Counted from the stretch's first letter, positions 18,292 to 29,100 are shown. The stretch is DNA of 64,000 bases from Mojavia pulchra JT2-VF2 (GCA_019359325.1 JAHHHN010000001.1:434001-498000), one strand, 5' to 3'. Notes: generated from the sequence alone by a model not told the origin. Numbers and translations: made by a program.

Positions 18292-18696
18292 ATGCGTAAA
18301 TAGACTTTTGAGTATCAGCACTATAATCACTTTGTAGGCTTGGCTATTTTTCATTTCGTTTTCATCCCAAAGCGGCGTAAACCAGTTTTAAAAGGTGAAG
18401 TCAGAAATCGTCTCTATCAAATATGGCAAGAATTAGCTACAGAGAAAAAGTGGAACATCCGAGCTTTAGAAATTGCCCCAGACCATATCCACTTATTTGT
18501 TGAGATTAACCCAACAGATCCAATTCATTTAGTTGTTAAGGCTTTTAAAGCGAGGTCTTCAAATTATCTACGCAAAGAGTTTCCTGAACTACTGAAACTG
18601 CCTAGTTTATGGAGTAAAAGCTACTTTTTTAGCACAGCAGGTAATGTTAGTGCTGAAATTATCCAGAAGTACATTGAAGACCCGCATCACTACTAG
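18292..18696 (+). pseudogene. tnpA: IS200-type Y1 transposase TnpA, 5' end damaged
   Basis: The transposase domain reads VGLAIFHFVFIPKRRKPVL and keeps both catalytic parts: the HUH motif in PDHIHLF and the tyrosine in QKYIEDPHHY. The natural N-terminus appears to start at ATG 18292 but meets TAG at 18301-18303 after three codons. The conserved residues FEYQHYNHFVGL follow that stop. Translation could restart only at a TTG (18340), losing about 17 residues. It is therefore probably inactive or poorly made. Confidence 0.8.
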
Positions 18697-18792
18697 ACGG
18701 CTGAAGCCGCACGAGTCACTTTTCCGCCTCGCTCTGAAGAGACGAGGCTACCAAGTTTCCCGCTTTTTCGGGTGTAAATCAGACAGTTCAAT

Positions 18793-19494
18793 TTAATTGA
18801 ACTCATATTTTTGATAGATACGTTGTTTCTCCCGCTTACGTGATAAATACTCCTCTTTTTCATAACCCCAATATTCTATATAAACTTTACCTGATGGAAT
18901 ATAGAAGTCACAGAAAACTTCTTCTTCTACAGGAAGCTTTCGTTCATAAGCATGAACAATATCCGCCATATATAACCAGTTATCGATTGCCAACTCTGCT
19001 TTTGAACGAACCCAGTGTCCGTCTGTTGTGCGGTACTCCCCCGCCTGAAATTTCTCACGAAAGCCTAAGCTAGCATTACTTTCAAGTGAGGTAGGCTTGA
19101 CATCTTCATGTTGACTTGTTTTGCGGAGTTCAGCAACAAAAATTTGATTATTAAGAATTTCCTCTGGCCAAAGAACATAAGGCTTATTATTTTTCTCCTC
19201 ATGCTTCTGAACTGCTCCAAAGCTAAGACCTAAACGTGTAGCTAGCCAACCATTCGGAACTTTATCTAGCAACCCTAATTCAGCAAGGATAGGATTAATC
19301 TTATTCCTAGATAAGCCTAGCTGCTCACTAATTTTCGTAGTTGACAGTAATAGGTTAGAAGAGGAAAGAGTAGCAGACTTAGAAGTGTTTGCATTACTCA
19401 CTTTTAGATTATTTGCTTTCCAATGTTCATAGCAAAGCTTGTGACCTGGTTTTGAAACTGACTGGTTACAGCCTGGTACAGTACAAGTCTCCAT
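18793..19494 (-). CDS. Zinc-finger, helix-turn-helix and PD-(D/E)XK nuclease-like protein
   Basis: The ATG at 19494 gives 233 residues (a TTG at 19515 is less likely). Residues 4-24 form a Cys-Cys-Cys-His zinc finger (CTVPGC then LCYEHW). Residues 45-100 look like a winged or tandem helix-turn-helix (TKISEQLGLSRNKINPILAE). Residues 150-230 resemble a small nuclease: RSKAELAIDNWL (Glu167), FCDFYIPSGK (Asp196) and VYIEYWG (Glu207), the acidic pattern seen in DUF559/Vsr-like endonucleases. Function is inferred from this pattern only. Its stop codon lies in a 19-base palindrome beside the IS end, so the 3' end may have been altered by the insertion. It lies between the two psbA genes. Confidence 0.65.
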   Translation of the reverse strand: METCTVPGCNQSVSKPGHKLCYEHWKANNLKVSNANTSKSATLSSSNLLLSTTKISEQLGLSRNKINPILAELGLLDKVPNGWLATRLGLSFGAVQKHEEKNNKPYVLWPEEILNNQIFVAELRKTSQHEDVKPTSLESNASLGFREKFQAGEYRTTDGHWVRSKAELAIDNWLYMADIVHAYERKLPVEEEVFCDFYIPSGKVYIEYWGYEKEEYLSRKREKQRIYQKYEFN

Positions 19495-19634
19495 CGTTTG
19501 ATTTGTAGTTTTCAAGAGAATATCCAGACCATAACATCAACAAAATTTGCAAACCCCCGAATTAATACCTATCTGTATCTAATTTGGGAACGCGAAATGT
19601 TTAGTCACCAATTGGTGTGTATCTATAGATTCCT

Positions 19635-19670
19635 AAAAAAAACACCCTCCAGAAATGGAGGGCGCTTTTT
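19635..19670 (-). terminator. Rho-independent terminator of standard psbA
   Basis: CCCTCCA (19645-19651) pairs with TGGAGGG (19656-19662) around GAAA, and eight T residues follow on the minus strand (19642-19635). It lies about 20 bases after the psbA stop. Confidence 0.88.
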
Positions 19671-19690
19671 TATTTAGCTAAGTTTCAGTA

Positions 19691-20773
19691 TTAGCCGTTG
19701 ATAGCAGGAGCGGTCAGAGCAACGGGGGTAACTTCACCAGAAGCCAAGTCTAAGGGGAAGTTGTGAGCGTTACGCTCGTGCATAACTTCCATACCCAGGT
19801 TAGCGCGGTTGATGACATCAGCCCAGGTAGCAATGACGCGACCTTGAGAATCAATCACAGATTGGTTGAAGTTGAAACCGTTCAAGTTGAACGCCATGGT
19901 GCTGATACCCAGCGCGGTAAACCAGATACCGACAACTGGCCAAGCAGCCAAGAAGAAGTGCAAAGAACGGCTGTTGTTGAAAGAAGCGTATTGGAAAATC
20001 AAACGACCGAAGTAGCCGTGAGCCGCAACGATGTTGTAGGTTTCTTCTTCTTGACCGAACTTGTAACCGTAGTTTTGAGATTCGGTTTCGGTGGTTTCAC
20101 GCACCAAGGAAGAAGTTACTAGTGAACCGTGCATAGCGGAGAACAAGCTACCGCCGAATACACCAGCTACACCCAACATATGGAAGGGGTGCAACAGGAT
20201 GTTGTGTTCTGCTTGGAACACAATCATGAAGTTAAAGGTTCCAGAGATACCCAAGGGCATACCATCAGAGAAGGAGCCTTGCCCGATGGGGTAGATCAAG
20301 AATACTGCGGTAGCAGAAGCCAAAGGTGCGGAGTAAGCTACGCAGATCCAAGGACGCATACCCAAGCGGTAGGACAATTCCCACTGACGACCGAGGTAGC
20401 AAGCGCAACCGATCAAGAAGTGGAAAATTACCAACTGGTAAGGGCCACCGTTGTACAACCACTCATCTAAGGAAGCTGCTTCCCAGATAGGGTAGAAGTG
20501 CAAACCGATAGCGTTGGAGGAAGGAACTACTGCACCAGAAATGATGTTGTTTCCGTAGATTAAGGAACCTGCAACTGGTTCACGGATACCATCGATGTCC
20601 ACTGGAGGAGCAGCGATGAAAGCGATTACGAAGCAGGTGGTAGCGGCTAGCAGGGTTGGAATCATCAGTACGCCGAACCAACCGATATAAATCCGGTTTT
20701 CGGTGCTGGTGATCCACTCGCAAAACCGTTCCCATACACTGGTGCCAGAGCGCCGTTGTAAGGTTGTTGTCAT
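19691..20773 (-). CDS. psbA: Photosystem II D1 protein, standard form
   Basis: This 360-residue D1 reaction-centre protein has every Mn, chlorophyll, quinone and iron ligand (Asp170, Glu189, His190, His198, His215, His272, Glu333, His337, Asp342, and Ala344 as mature C-terminus). The processing extension [16 protein letters not shown] is the usual one. Position 130 is Gln, found in D1:1-type forms used in low light, whereas high-light forms carry Glu. It is 360 residues, like its divergent paralogue. The codon use is the restrained, GC-richer set of a highly expressed gene. A good terminator follows, and the 220-base upstream gap should contain the promoter. Confidence 0.98.
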   Translation of the reverse strand: MTTTLQRRSGTSVWERFCEWITSTENRIYIGWFGVLMIPTLLAATTCFVIAFIAAPPVDIDGIREPVAGSLIYGNNIISGAVVPSSNAIGLHFYPIWEAASLDEWLYNGGPYQLVIFHFLIGCACYLGRQWELSYRLGMRPWICVAYSAPLASATAVFLIYPIGQGSFSDGMPLGISGTFNFMIVFQAEHNILLHPFHMLGVAGVFGGSLFSAMHGSLVTSSLVRETTETESQNYGYKFGQEEETYNIVAAHGYFGRLIFQYASFNNSRSLHFFLAAWPVVGIWFTALGISTMAFNLNGFNFNQSVIDSQGRVIATWADVINRANLGMEVMHERNAHNFPLDLASGEVTPVALTAPAING

Positions 20774-20995
20774 TGTTTTATGAGTGCGATGTTAGTTTTG
20801 AGAAAATTAATCAGGTGAATTAATTGCACCTGTAATCACTCAGTGTACATGAATTTAAATTAAAAATATTATTGATTCTTTTCTACTTAACAATAGTTAA
20901 TAAACAATAATTAGTAATTAACAGTAATTAACTTTTATTAAAAAATGTAACATTAAGGGTAGGCATTACCCACCCTTTCCAGCAATAAAGATTAA

Positions 20996-22495
20996 TTAAA
21001 AATCAAAGTAGATATATGGTAAGCCGCCTTCGGGGGCTAATAACCAAACCGCGTAGAGGCAAAGAGGTACAAAGACAAGCTTAACGGGCCAGTTGAACTC
21101 TAACTTTAGCCGACTCTTGAAAGTATAAACTAAGGTCATAAGAACAGCTAAAACCCCCAATATCCAAGCAAGTTGGTATTGGCTGATATTTAGAGCTTCT
21201 ACATAGACTTTTTGAGCAAACTGGACATCAGCAGGATGACCCCAGAGATGTTGAATTACCAAAGAAGATTCTTGGAGGTTGGGTAGGCGAAACCAAATCC
21301 AAGAGGTAAAAACCATAAGTTGAGTTAACAGCCAAGCTAAAAATATCCCCAGAGGATTTTGCCAAAAATGCTCTAAATTCTCAAAGCGCTCGCTTAAAGC
21401 ATCTGTGAGTCGATGAACTATCAAAGCTAATCCGTGATATGCACCCCAAACGACAAAACCCCAGGCAGAGCCATGCCAAATACCAGCAATCAACATCACA
21501 ATTAATAAATTCCAGCAGGTGCGCTTTAAACCCCGACGGGAACCACCCAAAGGAAAGTAGACATAGTTACGTAGCCAATCTCCCAGAGTCATGTGCCAGC
21601 GCCGCCAAAATTCCGCAATACTGGTGCTGAAGTAGGGAAAGTCAAAATTCTCAGGTAAAACTAAGCCAAATAGCAAAGCACTACCACGGGCAATGTCTAC
21701 ATAACCGTTGAAATCTAAATACAACTGTAAGCCATAGGCAAATGTGGCTAACCAGAGATCGGTACTACCTGCTCGTTGCAAGTTGCCAAAACATAAATCG
21801 ACAAAAATACCCAAATGGTCTGCCAAAATTCCTTTTTTTACTGCACCTCTAGCAATCAACCACAATGCCTGTGCGACTATATCAGGAGTAGGAATTTGCA
21901 GATGATGGAATTGATTCGCTAGGTTGTGGTAGCGAGTAATCGGCCCGGAAATTAGTTTGGCGAAGAATAATTTATAAGCAGCGAACTTAATAAATTGTTC
22001 AGTAGCAGGCGCCCCACGATAGACATCTATTAAATAAGAAATGCACTCAAAGGTAAAAAATGAAATTCCCAAAGGTGCAATAAATTTAAAAGAAGCATCT
22101 TGTGAGTTTGTTGACCAAGGAAATACAGAACTCAACCAGGGTGCTAGGTATTTAAATCCTAACAGGAGTAAAACATTTAAAATTACCCCTAACCACAAAA
22201 GCTTGAGACGACGCAGATTCCAGTCGGCTTGGGCAAACTGCCACTCTTCGTTAGAAATTTCCCAGTCAAGAGAATGCTGTCCAGGTGAGGTATTTTTCCC
22301 AATTTCTCGCCCTAGACGAAAATTAATAAAAGTAAGCGTTAATAGTAGTGGTAGATACTGAATATGTAAAGATGAATAGAAAATTATGCTGGCAATCAAC
22401 AGTATCCATAACTGCGATTTCTGTTCTGTCACAGTCCAGTAAATTACTAGCACACTCAGCAAAAAAAGCCCGTAAAAAATTGATATAAAGTTCAT
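20996..22495 (-). CDS. MBOAT-family O-acyltransferase (AlgI/DltB-like)
   Basis: This 499-residue multi-membrane acyltransferase is of the AlgI/DltB group. It transfers acyl groups from a cytoplasmic donor across the membrane to an exported polysaccharide or other acceptor. The characteristic blocks are FFTFECISYLIDVYRG, YLDFNGYVDIARGSALLFG, FWRRWHMTLGDWLRNYVYFPLGG and GIWHGSAWGFVVWGAYHG, the last holding the catalytic histidine. About ten hydrophobic segments cover the rest. The next upstream gene, 94 bases away on the same strand, encodes an SGNH/DUF1574 protein. The pair resembles AlgI with AlgJ/AlgX, so surface-polysaccharide O-acetylation is the best inference. Confidence 0.9.
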   Translation of the reverse strand: MNFISIFYGLFLLSVLVIYWTVTEQKSQLWILLIASIIFYSSLHIQYLPLLLTLTFINFRLGREIGKNTSPGQHSLDWEISNEEWQFAQADWNLRRLKLLWLGVILNVLLLLGFKYLAPWLSSVFPWSTNSQDASFKFIAPLGISFFTFECISYLIDVYRGAPATEQFIKFAAYKLFFAKLISGPITRYHNLANQFHHLQIPTPDIVAQALWLIARGAVKKGILADHLGIFVDLCFGNLQRAGSTDLWLATFAYGLQLYLDFNGYVDIARGSALLFGLVLPENFDFPYFSTSIAEFWRRWHMTLGDWLRNYVYFPLGGSRRGLKRTCWNLLIVMLIAGIWHGSAWGFVVWGAYHGLALIVHRLTDALSERFENLEHFWQNPLGIFLAWLLTQLMVFTSWIWFRLPNLQESSLVIQHLWGHPADVQFAQKVYVEALNISQYQLAWILGVLAVLMTLVYTFKSRLKLEFNWPVKLVFVPLCLYAVWLLAPEGGLPYIYFDF

Positions 22496-22588
22496 TTAAA
22501 TAATCAAGTGTCCATAGCAATATTTCAGAGTTAATAGCCTATAATAAACCGTCAATATTCAATAGCCATTGCTTATTTTCTCCTTTAA

Positions 22589-25500
22589 CTATTTTGTAGG
22601 CCAAGGAATCATTGGATCATGAGCTAACTTCTTCGAGACTTCGTAAGCTCCAAAGCGGTTGAGGTGGCTGGGGTCAGAAAAGTAGTTATTGATTTTTGTC
22701 CACAGATGACTGATATCTCGATAGATAAAGTTTGAATTATTAGACACATCCAACATATATTGTTGAAACTCTTGCTCGTACTTTTTACGTACTGGATCGA
22801 GATAATCTGCGGTAACGGGTAGGTTGATAAACACTAAAGGAATTTTTTTATCCTGTGTAAACCGCAGCAATGATTGGAAGGCGGTATCTTGTTCACCGAC
22901 TACTTGGAAAGATTGATAATCGCTGTCGTAATTTCCTGAAACTCTGGGGTGTTTTTGATAATATCTAGCGGGATTGTAGCGGATAGACAAAGGTAGAAAA
23001 CCATCAAAGTCAACCGCTTGTAAGGAAGTATCCTCTTCTGAGGAATCGGTTTTTAGCTGTGTGGGTGATGTACTTGCCTGAGTGCGATCGCTAGCTAAAG
23101 GCAACGAGTTGAGTTGTTTGCGTAGTAAATCTTTAATTTGGTCTCGGTTTTGGTAGCTAGCAGAAGCAGCAGCTACAGCCTGATTTAACCATTTATTGGC
23201 AAGCTGATAGCTACTCATTTCGGGCTTTTCTGTTTTAGTTTTTTCCTCGTCAGATGAAGTCTCAGAGTTTTCGGGTAAGCGATCGCTACTGTTTGTTGCC
23301 ACTGCTTTCTGCAAAGCTTGTTTATAGCCTGCTGATGCAGCGATCGCATTAAAAGTGATATCTTTACGACCACTGTTAAAGGCACGGGAACCATCTGCCC
23401 AAATAATCAGCTTTGGTAGTTCCGATGGTTCCAGCACTCGGCGAACAATAAAGTCTACAACTTGGGCTGTAGCACCGTTAATACCAAAGTTAAATACATC
23501 AATGTTGCGATAACCCTGAGTTGCCAAAGCTTGAGAAAGGGCAGCTGGATCGACTCCTCTTAGCGCACGGGAGGAACCCATAATCAAAACCTGGGGGGGT
23601 TTACCAGTTTTAGCCAAACGCTGTTTATATAGTGCTATTTGCTCATCTAACTGCCTAGCATTAAAACTGGGCATTTGCGATCGCGCGGCTAGCAGAATTG
23701 CGGTTGCGGTTGCTTTTTCCTTCAGTGGTGCAGCTACTAGGCTTTCTGTTTGAGTTTCATCACTTTGGGTAAAGCCAGAAGCATTGAATGCAGAACTCTT
23801 ACCTTCAGTCGGTTTAGTTTTAGAAGTGTTAGCAAAAAATACTGTTCTGTGATTTTGATTTTCCTGAAATTTTACAGATGGCTTTTCAGGAGAAGATGAT
23901 GAAGTCAAAATACTAGCGACCTTTGGAGTACTAGGTACAGCAGTGCGAGTGATGCGAGACATGATTTGACCCAACACCCAATCGGTTTGAAGGGTGAGTA
24001 ACAGCCCCAAGCTACCCCAGACCAAAGCGACTTTTAGGTTTTGAGAATCAAAATATGGCTCTGTTGATTGGTCAGGTTCTGCAAATAGCTGTGTTCTCAG
24101 CAGCCATTTCTTCACTGTGGTACTCACCGTTGTTACCCAATCTCGTGCTACCTCTGTAATCAAAGTTTGGATTTCTTCGGTAGTTAAGTCGGGACGCAGA
24201 ATTGATTCATTGGTATCAGTAGTTACAAGCTCGTTAACGTAGATAGCAGTAGCAGCAAATTCTGGGGTAGCTTCTGGGACTAAACGTTGACGATGTACAA
24301 AATCTTCACCGTGATGCCAAACAGGTTCCTTATTACCTGCACGGCGACCGTAAACACGTACCCCCTTAATGTTAGGAATTTTTAACTGGCGGATAAACTG
24401 CACGACTGCGTATGCCACTTTTTTACGCTCTGGACAAACGGGTGCATCACACATAATGTGCAATAAATCACCTTTTTGGCGTAGCATGACACGAAGACCG
24501 CCTGTTTTCAGCCGTCTATCTAAATCAGGATTGAGTAAACGCTCTAGTAAAAAATGTACAGCAGGTTCATCGCCAGATATTGCTAAATCGAGGGCTGATG
24601 TAGCGAGGGCTGGATGCTCCGCAGCAGGTAAAGACAGCCAATCAATCCAAGCTGGCTGCTTGTCGGTGGTTGTTTTTCCATAGACAGTTGCGGCGAGAAT
24701 ACCTTGGGGCGCGATCGCTTCGAGTCGAGATGCGATCGTCTCCAAGCATAAAGTTTTATCGGGTGCTGAAGCGTTTTCTAAAGGGTCAAAAGCTGGGGTG
24801 CAAAAAATATGTAGAGTCGATTCTTGCAGAGTAGCTTGTACGGCTACTTGAGACTCTAACAACACCTCAGTTAACAGCCGGGCGATCGCTTGCACATCCC
24901 CCCAACGCGCCCATCCCTTAAGCATCACCTCTGGTGGTGTCAAATCCACCCGCAAAAGCCAATCAGGTGTAGTTTCGCCATTTACTTGCGAAACAATCAC
25001 TGCATCCTGATAGCCTACCAGCTTGAGATGTCGCAACTTCTGGGATACTGGCTCTGCTAACAATAAAGGATCAGGACTATAACCCGAATAACAACATATC
25101 CACAGACGATTTGACTCTAGCTGACCCTTCATTGTGGGCTTTGGCGGCTTGACTTTTACTTGTACTGCCACACCTAAAGTACTCAAAGTTTCGCTAAGAT
25201 AGCGAGCAATGGCATCTGGATTTCCTTGCTTTGCCAAACTTTCGTTAGAGAGAATTAACGCTCCACCCGATTGTTTGCTTTTTCTCGTGTCCGCTAATAG
25301 AGCTTGATTGACCTGCTCTAAGTGCCGTTCTAGTTGATTTAAATAAACCCGATGACACCATTGGGGCCGCGACTCCCCTTTTTTCCGACCGTAGACAAAT
25401 ACTTGGTATATTGAGGGTTGTTCGTTATTTGTCAGGACATCCAAATCTGTTTGCTGTATTGCTTGCAGTAAGTCCGACAGAGTACGCCAACGCTGTGGAC

Positions 25501-25633
25501 ACTCTATACCTTCGCAAAGGATATGTAAATCATTTCCCCGCAACCGGACTTTCACCCCGAAAGTGTTAATGCCTGTTGCTTGGCTTACCCATTGCACTAA
25601 GGATTTTTGGCGATCTAGTAATGCTGTTTTCAT
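22589..25633 (-). CDS. Large protein: four N-terminal repeats, membrane segment, SGNH/DUF1574 domain
   Basis: This is a 1014-residue protein. Roughly residues 1-460 hold four diverged repeats of about 90-110 residues, each with an LHIxC-like strand near the start (LHILCEG, LWICCYS, LHIFCTP, LHIMCDA) and usually a VYGR-like strand and a Trp near the end. A membrane segment is near residue 532 (LVWGSLGLLLTL). After a low-complexity linker, an SGNH-hydrolase-like domain begins with VLIMGSSRALRG (Ser near 685) and ends with DPSHLNRFG (Asp/His near 992), the Ser-Asp-His layout of DUF1574/AlgX-like proteins. It directly precedes the MBOAT gene and probably helps acylate an exported glycan. The repeat half is unassigned. 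Confidence 0.8.
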   Translation of the reverse strand: MKTALLDRQKSLVQWVSQATGINTFGVKVRLRGNDLHILCEGIECPQRWRTLSDLLQAIQQTDLDVLTNNEQPSIYQVFVYGRKKGESRPQWCHRVYLNQLERHLEQVNQALLADTRKSKQSGGALILSNESLAKQGNPDAIARYLSETLSTLGVAVQVKVKPPKPTMKGQLESNRLWICCYSGYSPDPLLLAEPVSQKLRHLKLVGYQDAVIVSQVNGETTPDWLLRVDLTPPEVMLKGWARWGDVQAIARLLTEVLLESQVAVQATLQESTLHIFCTPAFDPLENASAPDKTLCLETIASRLEAIAPQGILAATVYGKTTTDKQPAWIDWLSLPAAEHPALATSALDLAISGDEPAVHFLLERLLNPDLDRRLKTGGLRVMLRQKGDLLHIMCDAPVCPERKKVAYAVVQFIRQLKIPNIKGVRVYGRRAGNKEPVWHHGEDFVHRQRLVPEATPEFAATAIYVNELVTTDTNESILRPDLTTEEIQTLITEVARDWVTTVSTTVKKWLLRTQLFAEPDQSTEPYFDSQNLKVALVWGSLGLLLTLQTDWVLGQIMSRITRTAVPSTPKVASILTSSSSPEKPSVKFQENQNHRTVFFANTSKTKPTEGKSSAFNASGFTQSDETQTESLVAAPLKEKATATAILLAARSQMPSFNARQLDEQIALYKQRLAKTGKPPQVLIMGSSRALRGVDPAALSQALATQGYRNIDVFNFGINGATAQVVDFIVRRVLEPSELPKLIIWADGSRAFNSGRKDITFNAIAASAGYKQALQKAVATNSSDRLPENSETSSDEEKTKTEKPEMSSYQLANKWLNQAVAAASASYQNRDQIKDLLRKQLNSLPLASDRTQASTSPTQLKTDSSEEDTSLQAVDFDGFLPLSIRYNPARYYQKHPRVSGNYDSDYQSFQVVGEQDTAFQSLLRFTQDKKIPLVFINLPVTADYLDPVRKKYEQEFQQYMLDVSNNSNFIYRDISHLWTKINNYFSDPSHLNRFGAYEVSKKLAHDPMIPWPTK

Positions 25634-25845
25634 GGGCAGTTAACTTTAAAGGAAGCAAGTATTGGGGGATAGTGCCTGTACTTGTAAACTAGAACCATAG
25701 ATTTATCACACTCGGAAGTTTGGTTTTAACACTTTTGTTACCTTATTAGCTTGCAAAATGGGCAAAGATAGTTATATACACTTGCAAGCCTTACTAATGT
25801 GGGATTTTCTGTTTATTTTACTAATCTGTAAACCAAGAATTAGCA

Positions 25846-26082
25846 ATGTCTCCTGTTACCCAAAAGACCTCACCTAACCCCGAATTAAATTTGTTGCTGT
25901 TTAGTATTCCCCAATCTTTACTTCTACAAATAGGTACAGCGTCCATATTAATGCTGCTTACCGCAGGGCAAGCCACAGTAAAAACCCTAGAAGCTATGGG
26001 ACAAGCCAGTGAGGAGTTGTTTCGGGGCGATCGCCTACCCATACTCGACTTTCCAGAAGATAACGAAATAAATAATAGTTAA
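25846..26082 (+). CDS. Small conserved hypothetical protein
   Basis: This 78-residue protein begins with ATG at 25846. Its central part (LLLQIGTASILMLLTAGQATVKTLE) is weakly hydrophobic and helical, followed by an acidic tail with GDRLPILDFPED. I believe it belongs to a small cyanobacterial family of unknown function. It stands 102 bases ahead of ppc on the same strand and may share its transcript. Confidence 0.65.
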   Translation: MSPVTQKTSPNPELNLLLFSIPQSLLLQIGTASILMLLTAGQATVKTLEAMGQASEELFRGDRLPILDFPEDNEINNS

Positions 26083-26184
26083 AAATTTTACTCTAAAAAA
26101 TGGTTTACGCAGGGCAAATTCCATAATTTTTGCTTGCTGACCCCAGAATCCTCAACAATAAACGTCTTTGCAAGAATAAAGAAT

Positions 26185-29100
26185 ATGAGTTCCCTTTTAT
26201 ACTCTTTGTCTCACGCGGCGAACATCTATCCCGCATCAGAATTATTTTTGCGTCGTCGCCTCCAAATAGTGGAGGAATTATGGGAAACGGTTCTGCGGCA
26301 AGAATGTGGTCAAAAAATGGTGGATTTATTGCGGCAACTGCGCGATCTGTGTTCGCCAGAAGGACAAACCACTAATGACCAAGCATCGTCTGCTGTCAAG
26401 TTGATTGAACAACTAAACATCAATGAGGCAATCAGGGCAGCTCGGGCCTTTGCTCTGTATTTTCAGTTGATCAACATCATAGAGCAGGAATATGAGCAAC
26501 GGCAGCAACTAACTCGTTATTCTGACGCAGAAATAGAAGCAGAAGAGTCAGAGAATCTACCAAATGTTACTTATTCATCCAACCAGAGCGAAAATGATGT
26601 ACCTGTAGCGAAGGCGCTAGGAGCAGATCTACTAGCAAAGACTTGGGCCGCTAAACAGAAAGAAAAACAAAAAGGTACGTTTGCTGCTTTGTTTCCCTAT
26701 TTATTCAAACTGAATGTACCACCGCAGCAAATTCAACGCCTCATAGCACAATTAGATGTGCGCTTAGTGTTTACAGCTCATCCCACGGAAATTGTTCGTC
26801 ATACCATCCGAGATAAGCAGCGACAGGTAGTAAATTTATTGCAACAGCTAGATACGGTAGAAAACCGTACTGCAAGCACAATTGGAGGCTATCCTTGGGA
26901 AGCGACAGAATTACGCGAACAATTACTTGAAGAAATTCGCTTGTGGTGGCGCACGGACGAACTCCACCAGTTCAAGCCTACAGTACTCGATGAAGTAGAT
27001 TATGCCTTGCACTACTTCCAAGAAGTTCTATTTGACGGCATTCCCCAACTGTATAAGCGGTTTAAATATGCTCTTGAGAGAACCTTTCCTTGGTTGGAAC
27101 CACCCCAGAAAAATTTCTGCTCTTTTGGCTCTTGGGTAGGTTCAGATAGAGATGGTAATCCCTCGGTAACACCAGAAATCACCTGGCAGACAGCTTGCTA
27201 TCAGCGCAAAATGGTTTTGGAAAGATATATTCAGTCAGTGAAGCAACTGGTTGAATTACTAAGCGTGTCGATGCACTGGAGTGATGTCTTACCAGATTTG
27301 CTGGAATCACTAGAGTTAGATCAGTCACATTTGAGCGAAGTATATGATGCGCTGGCACTACGTTATCGCCAAGAACCTTATCGGCTGAAGCTTTCTTATG
27401 TGCTAAAACGGCTGGAAAATACCCGCGATCGCAATTTAGCTTTGTATAAGCGGGAAATGCCAAAAAATGAAGACAAACCGATGTATCGTTCGGGGTCGGA
27501 TTTTTTAGCAGAACTGCGGATGATTCAGCGCAACTTGACCGAAACCGGTTTAAGCTGTCGGGAACTAGATAATCTGATTTGTCAGGTAGAAATTTTTGGC
27601 TTTAACTTGACACAGTTGGATATTCGCCAAGAGTCTTCACGTCACTCAGACGCGCTGAATGAAATTCTGGAATATCTGCAAGTTTTACCCCAATCTTATA
27701 ATGAATTATCAGAAGCACAGCGAGTTGCTTGGCTAACTGGGGAATTACAAACTCGCCGCCCCTTAATTCCGGCAGAGTTGCCATTTTCGGAAAAAACTAA
27801 TGATGTAATTGAAACCTTTCGCATAGTGCGATCGCTACAGCAAGAGTTTGGTATTCATATCTGCCAAACTTACATTATTAGTATGTGCCGCGAAGTCAGC
27901 GACGTTCTGGAAGTTTTACTTTTAGCTAAAGAAGCTAGACTTTTTGACCCCGCAATTGCTGTAGGTACAATTCAAGTAGTTCCTCTTTTTGAGACGGTAG
28001 AAGACTTGCTACGCTCTAGAAGCGTGATGCAGCAGTTGTTTGAACTACCCTTATATCGTGCTTTGCTAGCTGGAGGCTACGCCGCAGACACGGGGAAACA
28101 ATCCACCGCATCATCCCATCTCCCCGTATCCCCCGCTACTTGCCCTCTCACCCTTAACCTACAAGAAGTGATGCTAGGTTATTCTGACAGCAACAAAGAC
28201 TCAGGCTTTTTAAGCAGCAACTGGGAAATTCATAAAGCCCAAAAATCACTTCAAAAAATTGCAGAACAGTATGGCGTGAATATGCGGATCTTTCACGGCA
28301 GAGGCGGTTCTGTTGGACGAGGTGGTGGCCCGGCTTATGAGGCGATTTTGGCTCAACCTGGTCATAGTATTAACGGACGAATTAAGATTACTGAACAAGG
28401 GGAAGTTTTAGCTTCTAAATACTCTCTGCTAGACTTGGCTTTGTACAATTTAGAAACGATCACCACTGCGGTAATTCAAGCCAGTCTGCTGCGGACAGGT
28501 TTTGATGATATCGAACCTTGGAATGAAATTATGGAGGAGCTAGCAGCGCGATCGCGTACTCATTATCGCTCCTTAATCTATGAACAACCAGATTTCATTG
28601 ACTTTTTCCACCAAGTCACCCCAATAGAAGAAATTAGCCAATTGCAAATTAGCTCCCGTCCAGCGCGTCGTCCATCTGGTAAGAAAGATTTAAGTAGTCT
28701 TAGAGCAATTCCTTGGGTATTTAGTTGGACACAAACTAGGTTTTTATTGCCTTCCTGGTACGGTGTGGGTACAGCTTTGCAAGAATTCTTGAACGAAGAA
28801 CCAGAAGAACACTTAAAGCTGCTGCAATACTTTTATATTAAGTGGCCTTTCTTCAAGATGGTAATTTCTAAGGCAGAAATGACCTTGGCAAAAGTAGATA
28901 TGCAAATGGCACGTCATTACGTCCAGGAGTTGTCGAATCCCGAAGATAAACCCAGATTTGAGAAAGTTTTTGAGCAAATTGCTAGCGAATTTTATCTCAC
29001 TAGAGATTTGGTGTTAAAAATTACTGGCCACAATCGGCTTTTAGATGGCGATCCTGTACTACAGCGTTCAGTGCAGTTACGTAATGGCACGATTGTACCG

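Larger units (their letters stand above)
16899..18785. mobile_element. Decayed IS200/IS605-family element
   Basis: The element contains a divergent Y1 transposase gene (tnpA, plus strand) and a tnpB gene (minus strand), the arrangement of IS605-type elements. The tnpB-side end is marked by a 16-base hairpin and a terminal TTGACAC near 16899. The tnpA-side end holds several small hairpins (about 18699-18710, 18726-18748 and 18758-18773). Exact ends are inferred, not proven, because these elements make no target duplication. Both genes carry nonsense mutations, so the copy is probably inactive on its own. Confidence 0.75.
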
